Shown here: piece by piece, positions 48,101 to 59,900 of the stretch
Layout of the letters: every line of letters begins with the position of its first letter
How positions within the stretch are numbered: position 1 is the stretch's first letter
From: Spirometra erinaceieuropaei
Lineage: Eukaryota; Platyhelminthes; Cestoda; Diphyllobothriidea; Diphyllobothriidae
Direction of reading: 5' to 3'
Assembly: GCA_902702965.1 (NCBI GenBank)
Contig: CACRXP010000018.1
Span: 130,152 to 194,151 of the forward strand
DNA: 64,000 nucleotides
Notes under the pieces: generated by a model
What the model saw: the letters and a program-made list of their open reading frames with translations, nothing else
Databases searched by the model: none
What the model was told of the DNA's origin: nothing
Translations under genes and position numbers: made by a program

Positions 48101-51100
48101 GACTACGGCTAATAAGCCAGAAATGGCCATCCAGTCTCCTTTTGTCTTCGTCGGTAATGCCATTTCATGAGATAGTACATCTACTGTACATTTACCGGCA
48201 TGTGCATTACACCGTACCCCTGTCAAGATTGATAGAATACAACCCAGAAACGCATATACATTTCGGCGTTTAGACTAAAACCGAGAGGAGGAGGACCCCA
48301 CTTCATGTTTGGACATACATTTCGGGCGATACTGTAACACTGTAATAGAAACTTGCGCGCACACCAGAAACCACCCAAACCCACTGGTGAGCCGAAGTGC
48401 CCGCAGACGCAGAATATCGGCGAGTACGGTCAAACTACTTGCTGGGTACATGTACCGAAGTAAGCAGCAGTTAATGCCTAAGTCGCCAGCATGGTCGTGC
48501 CAGGTGACATTATCAATGCTTCTTCGAATACAAGGGCAGCCAGCTTGAGAGCGCCCTCAGGCGGGTAAGCCCAGATTCCTCGTGAGTACCGAACACGCAG
48601 ACGGGTTCGACCCAAAGGCACCACGACAACATCGACGGCGGGCAAGACTTGTAACAGGTAGATGAGCTATTCTTATTCCATCTCGTTGTGCCAACTTCGA
48701 TTTCTAAGAAAATACTCGAATAATACTACAACAATATGCATAATACACTACGCAATAATATGGTAACGTATATTATATAATAACATAACATAATACAGTA
48801 ATATTGCAATACCGCCAAGCACAAAATGCATGTCATTAGTAGGCTGCGGAATGAGTGGTGTCACCTACAGGCATCCCTCCTCACCGCCTGGAACGGCAAT
48901 TACGACAGCCAACTCCACTCCCTCCCCCCAACCCAACTGACCTCCGTTAGAGAAAGATGGCGCTAATGGCAACATGGTGATACAGCTTCATTCTGCAAGG
49001 GCACTTCGTTCCTTCTTTTACATCTGCAATCATCCCACTAAATTATGAGTTTGGATGCGCTTGTCGGCAGAAGTCGAGATTGAAGCTGGTCGGATAAGGT
49101 GAGCCAGATGAATCGGGTCAGCGGCGACTGCGCGGCTAAATGCCATGACCGACAGTGCTGCAGAGGCGGCTTCGTTTTACTCCGCTGGACAGCATATTCA
49201 GGCTGGCAACTTTACCTACGCGCCTGTCTGAGGGGACACAGTCTCCTTGATGGCTGTGTTTTCGCCTGGCAGGAAAGACTGGCCGCGCTGGATGGTCGTT
49301 AGACGGCTGCGATAATGGCTTGGCACGAAAGACCATTCCAGTCTGATTCATAACAGCTTTCGAGGGGGAACTTCTGAAGCCTCGATAGGCAACTCCAACA
49401 CTTCTACATGTAAGAATTCGATTATACCTACGAAAAAAACAAGCACAGCATTTCTGTGTGGCATAAAAATGTTTCGTAACTCAAGGGGTATTAATAGCCC
49501 TTGAGGCATCTATAAACAGTGTTGATTTTGTACATTTTCATTCCTTTATGTAATTGTATTGGCCTGACGAAGAATTACCGAAAACGCGTTTTCGCCAACT
49601 TGACTTTTCAATTATTACCAAACAGTCAGCGCTTTTTGCAGATTTTGTGGTTTCTATAATACTTCTTGACTCCCCGCATGCCGAAGCACATCCAGATGGC
49701 AATAAATATCAATTAAGATCGTTGCTTCGTGCAACTCAGCGACCATTGTGCTTTGCAATAGGCCTATTATACGAAAATCCTGGAGATTAGCTATCTGCTG
49801 GACTTGAATACTGTTCGGTTGGGCACAGGAATATGAACCTCCGTAGTACGGATGGCCTTACCCTAAATTGCGGGGTGGGGGATAGAGTTAGGGTTGGGCG
49901 GTTTATGAGGGTTAGTGTTAGGAGTAAATTCTTCGAATAAGACCTTTTCAGGCGCGATCCGAAGGGTGATATGAATATCTGGGCTGAAATCCGTCAGTTA
50001 CTGCGGAATCAACGTGTAATACTTACAAGCTGCCAACAGGCAGCCAGTAGTATATAATTGTGCAATCATTTTACCGTAATAACAACACAAGTGTTAGTTA
50101 AAAGCCCAAACACACGTGTTTCACCGATCTTGTGTGGCCGCCCGACGCAGCTGTAAGGGGTTCGGCTCGTCAGTGGGTCCCCCAGCTTTCCCTGAGTGTT
50201 TTCTGGTAATATTAACTCCAGTTTCATCCAGCCTTGTTTAATTTCCGAAGAAATTAATGTGCGAACTTGGAGTAAATCTTTTGAAACAGACATTTTCAGG
50301 CTCGGTCACCTTTAATACTCAGGGGATCTGTAATCCCGTGTCCGAACGGCCGTTTTGACTCCGCGAGTCCTTCGGAGTTTTCAAACTTGCGGCAGGAAAT
50401 TCGCCCGTGTAATGTGAAGACGGCGTATTTCAAATAACTGATTCAGAATACCAAACTATAATCTTCGGCACTTAGAAACATCTCCAAGACATGCTCCTTA
50501 AAAATCATATGAAGGCAACTTTCCAAAGACTTTTAGCCCCCGTTGTCATCAAAAGACGGCGTAACTTACTTGACGAATTGTTAAACAGTGCAGATTTTGG
50601 CAAAAAATCAATAAACACGACGAACCAACCTACGAAAGGGTTGCATGTTACAGGCTAAAGTCGCACCAGCCACCTACACCCGACTCCGCATCCTATCTTC
50701 TTGACTTTATCATGACATTGTCTATTACGTGACCTGTTTTGAGGGACAGGAAAGATTTGTAAATGTGCAGTAGGTGGGCTAACTCATGAAATGCCAACCG
50801 AAATTCCGCAATCTGTTTTCATTTCGAAAAGATTTATTAAGTAGGGTTGTAAAACTTGACAGCCTACAACATAAGTCTATAATATTTCAGTTACCTCAGG
50901 ATGTCGGCTTCCGAATGAACTTCCTTTGGGCTGCATGTAAAAACTACACTCTGTAAAAAATGACTACTTAAGTAGCATGAATTATTCTCATTAATTTTCT
51001 ATGCCCCTAAATGTTCAATTATATTTCATGGAAAACATGCATAAAAATATTAATTCTTTTGCTCATTCGATAGAAATCACGTCTTCTAATTTTAAGCTCG

Positions 51101-52039
51101 AAGGCGGGACATAATTCAGTTTTAAAAAGTTTCTAATTGTTGTGCCTTTAAATACCGTGAAATGGCCGTTCATAAAACGTCATGTCTCTGCAATTACTAA
51201 TGTGGCTCGTAAAGCTAACGCAATGGATCAAATCCACTGCTGAATTTTATGAACTCTATATGGTCCCCCTTTATTACCGTAGAGAAATGTGTGGTTTTCC
51301 GTACGCAAAAAATATACGGTTTGTAGTTTGGAAACCCTGAATCCAAATTTAACGGTAGAGCGGGTTCAAAATTATTCGGGAATTGGAAGGTTTGAAAACC
51401 GAATTATACCCTGCCTTCCAGTATAAAAGTAGAAGACGTAATTTTCTACCGAATGGGCAAAAGAATGAATATTTTTATGCATGTTTTCCATGAAATACAA
51501 TTGGACTTTTAAGGTCATCGAGAATCAATGTGAAAAATTCATGCTATTTAAGTAGTCATTTTTTACATAGTGTAGTTTCTGCATGCGGCCGGAAGGAAGT
51601 TCATAAGAAAACCGGCATCCTGAGGTAACTAAAATATTATAGAATTGATTTGCAGGCTGACTAGTTTAAATAACCTACTTAATTAATCTTTTCGAAACCA
51701 AAACGCATTTCGGAGTTTCGATTGGCATTTCATGAGTTAGCCGACCTACTGTAACTTCGGATACTTTCTCACTAACAATTTCAGCATTCTCCTTCGGCTT
51801 ACTTTACCTTCAATGGCCCCATTGCGCTTACACTTGGAACCCGAACAGTGTAACCGATGGTTGCCAAAAAGGGATGACAATCCTCCACTCACCTCGTCCG
51901 GTTTTGCGTCAGGCAGTTCGAAGGGTATGGCGCGGTCGGTCTGGAATTTCCAGCCCAACAAGTCACCGCGATACACGGGACGGAAGCGCAGCAGTCGCGC
52001 CACGTAGCGCGGCCAGTAGGCGAACCTGAAGGCGGGATT
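42147..52039 (-). CDS. MRPL24: mitochondrial large-subunit ribosomal protein L24 (uL24m), 5' exon missing
   Basis: Four exons found on the minus strand: 52039-51893, 46571-46353, 44988-44857 and 42458-42147, all with GT..AG borders and all in phase 0, giving 269 codons plus TGA. The third exon and preceding residues hold the KOW-type core (FKGDRVLVLKGPSKGK, then VGLVSSVVKMRRLVYVEGLN and PRYRR). The last exon reads VALIDPSDNAPCQAVWRY, RVRVSARTGHLLPLP and ends KRKRFPTYWY; the C-terminal YWY and the DP-D...P / RVRVS-R-G blocks are characteristic of animal MRPL24. uL24 binds 23S-type rRNA early in mitochondrial large-subunit assembly. An N-terminal stretch of about 75 residues before the core (for example PDEYAEEKYLPVWRFVETPP) looks lineage-specific. 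The first exon with the start Met and targeting peptide is not identified; an unspliced start at 52114 is possible but a strong pyrimidine tract favours an acceptor. Introns contain palindromic elements and SINEs. Confidence 0.9.
42560..42760 (-). mobile_element. degenerate tRNA-derived SINE, minus copy
   Basis: GGGTGGCCATTTTCGGCTTACTAGCCGTCGTCAGCC marks the SINE body in inverse; the tRNA-like head is poorly preserved. Confidence 0.45.
42960..43215 (-). mobile_element. tRNA-derived SINE, minus copy in an MRPL24-flanking region
   Basis: The inverse reads GGGCCCGTGGCTCAATGG (A-box region) and GGATTCGAATCTCAAGTG (B-box region), followed by GGCTAATAAGCCAGAAATGGCC. Both flanks show CAGTAG/CAGTGAA tips of the palindromic element family, suggesting nesting. 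It lies upstream (higher coordinates) of the last MRPL24 exon, in an intron. Confidence 0.65.
43520..43568. repeat. short TTAGGG-like array
   Basis: GTTAGGGGTTAGGGTTAGGG with two further degenerate units, in the last MRPL24 intron. A similar short tract lies at 49870-49925. Confidence 0.7.
45245..46135. mobile_element. palindromic element, variant terminal sequence, in an MRPL24 intron
   Basis: Two arms of over 300 bp are near-perfect inverses of each other (for example GATTATCTTGCGGCATAA at about 45331 against its reverse complement near 46020). The tips read GTGAGTGGCCGATCTCATAA and the inverse of ACTCATTGCAGC, different from the CAGTAG tip of the other copies, so this is a divergent subfamily or has eroded ends. 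No ORF. Confidence 0.7.
47228..47625. repeat. rearranged inverted repeats
   Basis: Segment A (47228-47281) is the inverse of 47500-47552 with two mismatches (CATGTCAAGTAGGCGTATGA...). Segment B (about 47395-47455, with CAGCTGCTTCACGGTCGT) is the inverse of 47562-47625. The order A-B-A'-B' means that two inverted copies of one element have different internal arrangements. No gene seen. Confidence 0.65.
47759..48186. mobile_element. palindromic element split by a SINE
   Basis: The left tip CAGTAGATGTGCTACC and about 140 bp of left arm precede a tRNA-derived SINE (about 47965-48163), and a right tip CATTTCATGAGATAGTACA...CTACTG follows, then TA. The central and right arm parts are lost. Confidence 0.55.
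47965..48163 (+). mobile_element. tRNA-derived SINE, plus copy
   Basis: Clearest copy: A box TGGCCCAGTGG at 48009-48019 and B box GAGTTCAAGCC at 48052-48062, with a tRNA-like spacing, then TGTTCCACACTTCGAGATTG and GGCTAATAAGCCAGAAATGG. It ends at GTCGGTAATGC, where the right tip of a palindromic element begins. No CCA-ready acceptor stem, so not a functional tRNA gene. Confidence 0.75.
48190..50760. other. MRPL24 intron sequence without further recognised features
   Basis: Part of the large intron between the exons at 46571 and 51893. It holds an AT-rich tract at 48755-48815 and a TTAGGG-like tract at 49870-49925. Frames such as 49099-49302 and 49554-49790 have no supporting evidence. Confidence 0.4.
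50768..51751. mobile_element. palindromic TA-flanked element, near full length, in an MRPL24 intron
   Basis: 984 bp, starting CAGTAGGTGGGCTAACTCATG and ending CATGAGTTAGCCGACCTACTG followed by TA; the left flank is TG, probably a mutated TA. The two arms are inverted copies with the TTAAGTAGCATG and GAAAACATGCATAAAA blocks. It lies 142 bp from the exon at 51893-52039. No transposase ORF. Confidence 0.78.
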
Positions 52040-52799
52040 CTGTGGGGGGAGGAAGAACAGAGGGAAAAAAAGGAAGGGGAAGCGTTGGACATGGGCGAGA
52101 GAGCGGTGACGCAAGTCAAACTAACGAAAATGTTAGCAATATCGACAGGAGAGCGGGCTAACAGTACTGAGAGGCAGGCTGGAAAAAATCGAGGATTACA
52201 CTGGACGACGTAGACTGATGGCAGCATTAGGCCCACCTCCAAGTCGCGCTTTCCTTCGATGGAACAAGTTGAGGGTATTTTAGCACGTAAGATCACGTCC
52301 GCTCACCCTCGCTTTCGGAACAGCCTATCTTGATGAGATTCATCAGGAGCGGGAACAAAACAGAATTTATCTGAAGTTGGCTCGGGTGGCAAAGGTAGTT
52401 GGCGCTAACGAAGTCCTGATGAGTTGGTTCACCTACCACGAGGGTAGAAATGAACTTTCCACATGTGTGAAGGGTGGATGATAGGAAATGAGGCAGTTGG
52501 AATTCACTGTCGTACTCCCAGTTACAGTGGTGGTGATATAGTATGGTGAAGGCAAGGTTTGTGCGTAGTGCTGGTGGTGATGTAAACAGAGGGTGGGAAG
52601 TAAAAACCTAAGCCGATTTACTGCCTCCCAGATATTGTTAACTATACCTTTATTACAGTACATACAACAGAGACTGTATTATATATAATATAATATCAGA
52701 GGGAAGAAAACAGAGTTCAAGTCTGCGGTAGATTGATACAGAACTGTGTGAATAATGCAATAATGTAAAAGGCGGAATAGCATTACAGACGGGACGAGT

Positions 52800-53150
52800 G
52801 AGTTCCCTAGCGCAATCAGTGAGCGCACTCTCTGCCATTGTACATTCTCGATCGCAACCGACAAGACAACGAGCCCGTGGCTAATTGATTAGAGGCGTTG
52901 GACTTCTAACTGACAGGTCGCGGAATCGAGACCCAGATGTTCTACACCTCGGGGTTGGGTATGACTGGCTGACGACGGCTAATAGGCCAGAAATGGCCAT
53001 TCCAGTCTCCATTGTCATTGTCGGTAATGCCATTCTGTCTATATATCATGCGCCGCTGTGCGGCTGCTGGCGGGGTTCGAGAGAGAGCCCCAAGGCACAA
53101 CGGGTCGAGTGACTTACGTAGCGCGATCGCTAAACGCCCCTCTACCATAA
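52800..53150 (+). mobile_element. tRNA-derived SINE with downstream module, plus copy
   Basis: Leader CTCGATCGCAACCGACAAG, head GAGCCCGTGGCTAATTGATTAG, B-box region GGTCGCGGAATCGAGACCC (slightly decayed), body GGCTAATAGGCCAGAAATGG, then a tail with GAGAGAGAGCCCCAAGGCAC that other copies share. Confidence 0.7.
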
Positions 53151-53197
53151 TAATGTAATGATATTATAATGCTTATAATTTATATGTAATATGTGGC

Positions 53198-53231
53198 ATA
53201 TATGTAATATATACAGATATATTACATATAT
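53198..53231. repeat. perfect AT-rich palindrome
   Basis: A 15-base arm ATATATGTAATATAT, spacer ACAG, then its exact inverse, inside an AT-rich tract at 53150-53240. It could extrude as a hairpin; no function is implied. Confidence 0.85.
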
Positions 53232-53809
53232 TATATCTTTCCCCAAGTAGAATGGCAACGCTAAGTGCTTTAAAGCCAGCGGCTGCAAAGCATTGCGCTG
53301 ATGTTTTCCAAACTAGAGATCTAGAGCTCACCATGCACGGTTACACAGGCATCGGCACGTAAATGAACCTCGGAACCGGCCGGGAAAGCCTTCGACTACG
53401 ACACGCCCGCAGGCTAATTACTTTTGGTGTGGCGCACGGGCCATCTGCTTAACTTCCTGACGAACGGTGCCAGTAAAGACAGGTGAAAAGTAGTCAAGTG
53501 CCTGTTACTGTATGATCTATTGTGGTGGTAGCCACAATTGCGGCAGGAGAGAGCCCGACTAGTGAGCCGAGCCAGCATCCGAGGGTGATGTGAAGTCAAA
53601 GGTTTGTCAACTTAGTTCGGGTCAACAAGACACGCCCATCGATCTAGTCTAACCGACGGAAAATGCACACTCCGGCCACGCACTCCGGTTCAGCCTCTGA
53701 ATCTTTCGGGACGAAGACAACAGCAAGAGACTATTAGAGGCACCGAAATAAACGTCTTTGTGCGGTTTTAATCCCAATGTCATTCACTAAGTGCTTCTGT
53801 CCCTAAAGC

Positions 53810-54250
53810 GGGCCACACGGCAGATGTGGTGGATCAACGTGGGAGCTAGAGCAGAGACTTGACATATATAATTGGGAACGCGTACCCATAAGAGATGGCG
53901 GCGTGTGCAAGTGCAGGATGATGCTGCTCGCCTATTTGTGTTGAGGTATAAAATCCTGGTCAGCGTACGTTTTGGAACGTAGGATCTGTTGGTACCCCTT
54001 GGCGCGGGTTTATACCGTACTAACCGTCAGCGCCCTCTCCAGCCTCGGGTCCTATTGACTCGGTCTTGACACCGGGTGCATGTGGAGAAGGAGAAGAGAG
54101 TGTGTTGGACGCTGCGCAAGTCTGCTGTCATCATAAACTAGCCCACATGCGCAAGTCACGTCCCTGTTCTCACCTCGTTGTGAAGCACATGCTGGACATC
54201 GTTAGTCACGGCAGTCGAACTGTCGTGTGTGTCTACCACCGATTGAAATA
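53810..54250 (+). repeat. dispersed repeat family R2, plus copy
   Basis: Marks AAAGCGGGCCACACGGCAGA, CGGTCTTGACACCGGG, GCGCAAGTCTGCTGTCA and GGCAGTCGAACTGTCGTGTG. No gene seen within it. Confidence 0.55.
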
Positions 54251-54259
54251 TGCATCGTT

Positions 54260-55640
54260 ATGAATCAGTAAGGTCTTATTTTTATACTTATATATGCATT
54301 CGGTTTTTTTATTGCGCCTAACAGTGTGGGCGGCGTAAAATCCGAGGGCTGTCATGCTCGTCAGAACGCTGCATGAATTCTGCAGGGGAACCAACCGAAC
54401 AATAGCCACCAGAACAATATGTGGTGTCTATCTGAAGGCTTTAGATGGTTCGCTGGTTCGCAAAATCCCCATCCGGAGATTTCAATCTCGATGATGCCCA
54501 CTGCCCGGAAAGGCTAGTGGAGCTAGATAGTGGACTTTTGCGTGCTACTGCCAAACCATCGGGGGATTATCATTAAATCAAAAATCGCAATTGTCTACTG
54601 TCCAGGAGCACTTCCAACAAGGAGTTTGGGTCCACACCAACTTTCGGTGGAAAACCAAGCTCAGTGTTGCACAATCTGTAACGCTTTGCCAGGCGCAAAC
54701 AGGGATGAGGGTCATTTTTTCATCTAATTATCTCAGTCGATGAAGGAATGGACTCTTCAAGTTAGCGACAAGCACAAACACCAACGGCTTTCCGCAGGAC
54801 AGACACAAATTCTTACGCCGAAATCAGGTCTTTACCCCAGCAGAAGCTTGCTCTGTATTTAGTGGGGTATGGCAGGCATACTTCAATCTGAGCTACTGAA
54901 ACAGGGTCAGGCCGTAACAACGGAATGTTTTGACCAAACTCCTGCCATCTGGCACCGGTCAACGGGAAAGGTGTCATTCGGCTGTAGGACCACGCGAGAC
55001 CCCAGGCGGTTCGACAGATCCAGAGCAACACCCGATATTCGGGATGGGAACTCTTGTCCCATTCACCTGACTGTGCGCCAACTGATTATCATTTGTTCAG
55101 CAGCAGTTTCTGGGCGCAAACGCTTTTAGAACTATTTACGGTGTCAAAAATGGCCTATCAAAATGCGTTGCGTCAAGACGAACTTCCGTTTATATAGAGG
55201 ACATTGAAAATCCAGTTTCAAGGCGAGCAGCGGTGGTTGGTAACGATGGGGATTGCATAATGGATTAAAAATAAAACGTTTCCCGGCATATGCTTTCCTG
55301 GCCATATATATTCAAAAAACGACATTACATCTCGACACAATTAATGATAGCGGAAAGAAAATAAGGAGAAATCGGTGTTTAAAACGAACCTCCCTACAGA
55401 AGTCGGTTCAGAAGGGTTGCAGATTTGGACTAGAACCACTGACTCGGATCAGCGCAAAGAATACGTTTAAGGACTCCACTTATAACAGACCGCAGCCCAT
55501 AAAATTCAGGAAGCGCAGATGTTGCCTGTCGTAGTTGGTGCGGTAGGAGCTTTAAGCAGTCGAGGTTTCACCAAAAATGTGGGGGCCCAACATACTTGCT
55601 CCAATTCGCTTAGGCAGTGGCCGTGAGAGTGAGCGAACGC
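54260..55640. other. no gene recognised
   Basis: Spacer between R2 copies. The frames at 54813-55129 and 55253-55534 lack splice context, motifs or paralogues. Confidence 0.4.
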
Positions 55641-56310
55641 GAAAGGTTTCCCCTAAAACGGGTCACGCGGTAGATGCGCTGCACTAACACGGGAGCCAGA
55701 TCAAGTCCCGTCAGGCGGTATTGGGGATCCGCGTCCATAAAAATGCCGCACATGGAGATGATGGCATTCCTAGGTGCAGACTCACGCCGCGCTAACCACT
55801 CGGGCCCTCTCTCGCTCCCGGTTTTCTTGACTCTTTCTTGACACCGAGCCCAGGTGGGAGAGGAGGGGGTGCGGTAGATGCTGCGCAAGTCCACTGTCGT
55901 TGTAAACTAGATCATACACAAGCCAGCGTCCCCGTGTCCACCCTGCTGTGGGGTACATGGTGGCCATCATCGGAGTAGATGGCTAAACCGTCGTGTGTGA
56001 CAGACAGAGAGACCCCGAGTACGGGCTGTAGTCTAATACGATGGTTCGACCGTCGCATCCGACGATGTCCCCCAGCAGGGTGCGAGCAGGGAGGCAGGCT
56101 TGCGCGTGATTTATAGTGAGAGTAGACTTGCGCTGCATCTACCACACTCCCTCCTCCTCCTCCACCTGGACCCGGTGGCAAGAAGACCGACTTCAAGACA
56201 GAATCAAGAAGACCGGAGACGGGGGGGGGCGCAGGCGGATGACACGGTCGAGCCCGCACCTTGGCGCCCCACTCCACAATCCCTGGTCTAATAAACTAAT
56301 ATGCACTACT
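55640..56310. repeat. two R2 copies in head-to-head inverted arrangement
   Basis: A plus copy (about 55640-56030, with TTTCTTGACACCGAGCCCAG) abuts a minus copy (about 56040-56310, with CACCTGGACCCGGTGGCAAG). The junction at about 56030-56050 brings the two tail ends (GACGGTC / CGTCGTGTGTG) together. Open frames here are composition-driven. Confidence 0.55.
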
Positions 56311-56990
56311 TGACAGCCGAATGAACTATACGAGCAAGACAAGCAAACTGGCACTCAGAGCCAAAGGATATATATCAGACAGATGGCATGGGCGGAGAGT
56401 AAAAGCCCAGCCTTGAGCCAATGGCAACAGAAGACAAAGGACTGGTACTGAAATGGTGGTGTATTTTTTCTCAACAAGAAAAGGAAACATAATAATAAAG
56501 AACAGCCCTATCTGAAATGCGGAAGTAGACCATAAAACAGCGTTAAAAAGGAAAAGAAGCAAGGCAAGGCAAAGTTGTGTTCAAAGTATTGCGATTTGTG
56601 AAGAGGCTGTGATAAGAGATTGTCCGGGTTTGCTTCCCCTGAGAGCGTAATGGGCAGCAGCAGTATGATTTATGGATTGGTCGGCGGCATGCAGGAAGAC
56701 AGACCCCAGTGGATCCTAGTTCGCGCGGACACGAGTGGCCACACAGGAGGTGAAGCTCTGAGCTGTTGATTCCGAGGTCAGCTGTAAAAGCCAACAGAAA
56801 GCATTAAGCTCATGTTAGGGAGGGGAATTGAAGATACTCTCGTCGGGATGCAACCTAGGCCCAAGGCGTTGATCGGCTGGGGACAAACTGACAGCAGATA
56901 CGTGAGTCATAAGGTGACGAAGGTCATTTCGAAGTTTGGCTGCACGTACGAGAACATTTCCGGGATTACCTACTGCTATAAGTCAGCTGC

Positions 56991-59900
56991 TCACAGTGGG
57001 GTAACTTTCAAATTAATCATCTGTGTCCAACTTTCGTGGGCTACAGATGTAACACCTAGGGTTAAGCTATCGAGTTTTGGTGAATACGGAGATTGACTTG
57101 CCTCGTCGCGAGTGCCTCTGGCGATATAAGAACGAATGAAGGATATGAACTCCTCGGGACTCAAGTGACCATCCCCGTCGGCATCGAAGAGGAGAAATAC
57201 AGTGTCCACGATGGCCTTGTCGAGGAATTTCCCAGTAACAGCCCGGGCAGCACGCTGAAATTCATCTAAAAGGCAACACATGTGGGAGAATTAAACATGC
57301 TACTTGACAGTCGAGAAGAGCAGCCAAATTAGTTAAAACGAACACGGCCTGCGGTTGTGATTTTATGTTTTTAAAAATGAAAAGCTGCATACCCAACGTT
57401 TCTGGACCCTGGTACCCAAAGTCTGATGGTGCACAGTCTTCAATAAAATACGGATGTTTATTGTCTGTTCGAAGTTCGGATTCCCGACAATAACGCCCGG
57501 AAAATAAAAATTCCGGGAGTCAACTCACACTTCATTCCGTACCACAACGGCCCACGCGACTCTTCTGGCAGACACGGTGTGGCAATCGCAATCTCGCAAT
57601 CAACGAACCGCGCACTACTGGCTTGGGAACCGGTCAATGACCGAATGGACTATTTGCGAATAAATGGTCATTTTACAAACATCACTGAAGTCTCCGTGTA
57701 CGGATTAACACCGGTTGACGAACAGCACGATAAAGACATTTTACTCCCAGCTGCAAGCGTTGTTTGAAAAATTCGACCGCCACGATCTGTGACCGAGGAT
57801 TGGAATGGCCGAAGTGGACCCGGCGACTCTTCCAATAGTTACCCTATCGGCCACTTTGGGTTTGGTTTGCGATGAGACAATGGTGAGCGATTGGTGAAAC
57901 TTGATGATCAGAACCGACTATTTGTCACCAAGACGTGCTTCCAGCACCGCCACCAAACATCTGCTGGCATGGTACTCAAACAGCAGTCATACGGCCGGTT
58001 TAAAGTTCCGCAGCTGGGTTCACAATGGCAGAGCAGTGAGTGGTACTGAAACTGGCAACGTCCATGGGTCAGACCATGTTCTCGTTCGCGCACGCTTGAA
58101 AGTCCACCTTCCACCTGCACCCAAATGCCGCGTGCAAGACGACTTGATGTCGCCATACTAAGACAGCCCAGCACCACCGATGCCCTGAACAAGGGAATCA
58201 GGTCTTGTTTTACAACCTGAGCCGAGGGAGAAGGCCGTAACTGGTGGTAATCATTAGTCTACAGTGCAGCCGAGGAAATTTTTGAATATGCACAGCGACG
58301 TCCCAGCGACTGAATCGGGAGAGGCACCTTGCAGTTGTCTGCTCAAACTGCTCGAGCCAGGTCCCGTAGTGGTGAGTCGTTCGGTAATTCCGCTAGAATA
58401 ACGGCAAAATCGGCTAGAAATAACCGGAGGAAATATTGGGCTGAAACAGACACCTCCAGGGCAAAGACCTCTAACGCTGGCGACCCTCAAAAACTGTACT
58501 AAGTTATTTGCCAAGTCAGTGGTAAGCCCTCGACACCGGGAAACTGTTCGCGGTGCAAACGGCGGCTTTTGCCGAAAAATCGACCAAAATCGCTCCTCAG
58601 TATGGGCACTTCGAGCACCTTCTCAACTTTGGCGAGCAACCGATCACACCCTCGCTCTCCTCTGCAGCGGAGTTTTCTCCCTCTTTAACCTTATGCAGTG
58701 TCATGAGATCCCACTTCTGAAGAAGTCGTCGATGCAATACAAAGGCTGCGCAACAATAAGGCACCTGTAGAGGACGGTATTTACAGGTCAGCAAGTCTTG
58801 TGTCGACATTCTGGCGTCCTGGCTACATGCGGTGATTGAGCAAACACGGCGAGATGAGGTCGTTCCTGATGACTGGGACTGGGGCATCCTTGTGCCCGTC
58901 ATCAAGAAGGGTAGTAAGACGAGGCATTGAAGGCATCGAGGAAGACCATCGAAGAGGGAGTCAACCAAAAGTCCAGTTGAAAATAATCCGTTGCGATATG
59001 ATTGTGCTTCTCGGGCCTTTAGCAGTTGACGTCCGTCACCGCACACAAAAAGGAGTCAGGCTCTGCAGGCCCATTAACGCAGATGACCATGCTTGAAGGT
59101 AAAACCAGCAGGAGCATCTAGACCGGTTAGATCAGACAGGATGACAGCCGAAAAATCGGGCAAGAATGCGGAGACGTCTGCGTAGATTTCCTCCAGCATT
59201 ATAACGGTCAATTGATGCTCACTATTTCTGTTAGGAATGGCACTGATACGGCACTGCATGTAAGAGGCTGACGAATGGCAAAAGGCGCACCGTTTAAGCA
59301 GACAGTTCTTGACGAGACGCAGTTTGGCCGGCAGACCGAGACAAAACGATCTTTTGAACTCAGATGCTGGCAAGATGTTTAGCCTATAAATTCTAAAAAA
59401 ACTGACAAGAAAACTGAATTCGAAGTCAGTCCACTAGTATTTAGAAATGTCTATACATTGGAATTCTGAAATGCTTACCATCAGTAAGATGATTTATTTT
59501 GAAAATCGAAATCATACAATGGACACAGTTCGGAATTTCTTGTGAAAAAAGACTTACGAGAACAATTAGTAGAAATTTACCTTTAGATATTGTGCGTCTG
59601 GCTTGGAGGAACATTTTCAGAGCGGCGCTGAAGTCTTCGTAATCATATAGCAACGTAAAAAAGTCGCAATATGATTCAAAAGTTATGCTATCCGACTCGA
59701 AGGCAATGCTTTCAGCTACCTTCTTATAGCCCATTTCCTTGACAGCCGGAGAAGTTTTGGCATATCGCAAAATAGCCTCGGCCATTTCCAGCCGAGAAAT
59801 AGCGTCAGTTCCCATGCTCAATCGATTAAACTCCGCACTTAGAATTTCTTTTTGGAGATTTGCCATAAATCTGTAGTTTTCAGAGAGAAAAAATAGATGG

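Noticed and set aside
52280..52346. MNLIKIGCSESE as the first MRPL24 exon
   Set aside because: The donor GTGAGC leaves phase 1 whereas the next exon needs phase 0, and the frame that would fit has a TAG stop.
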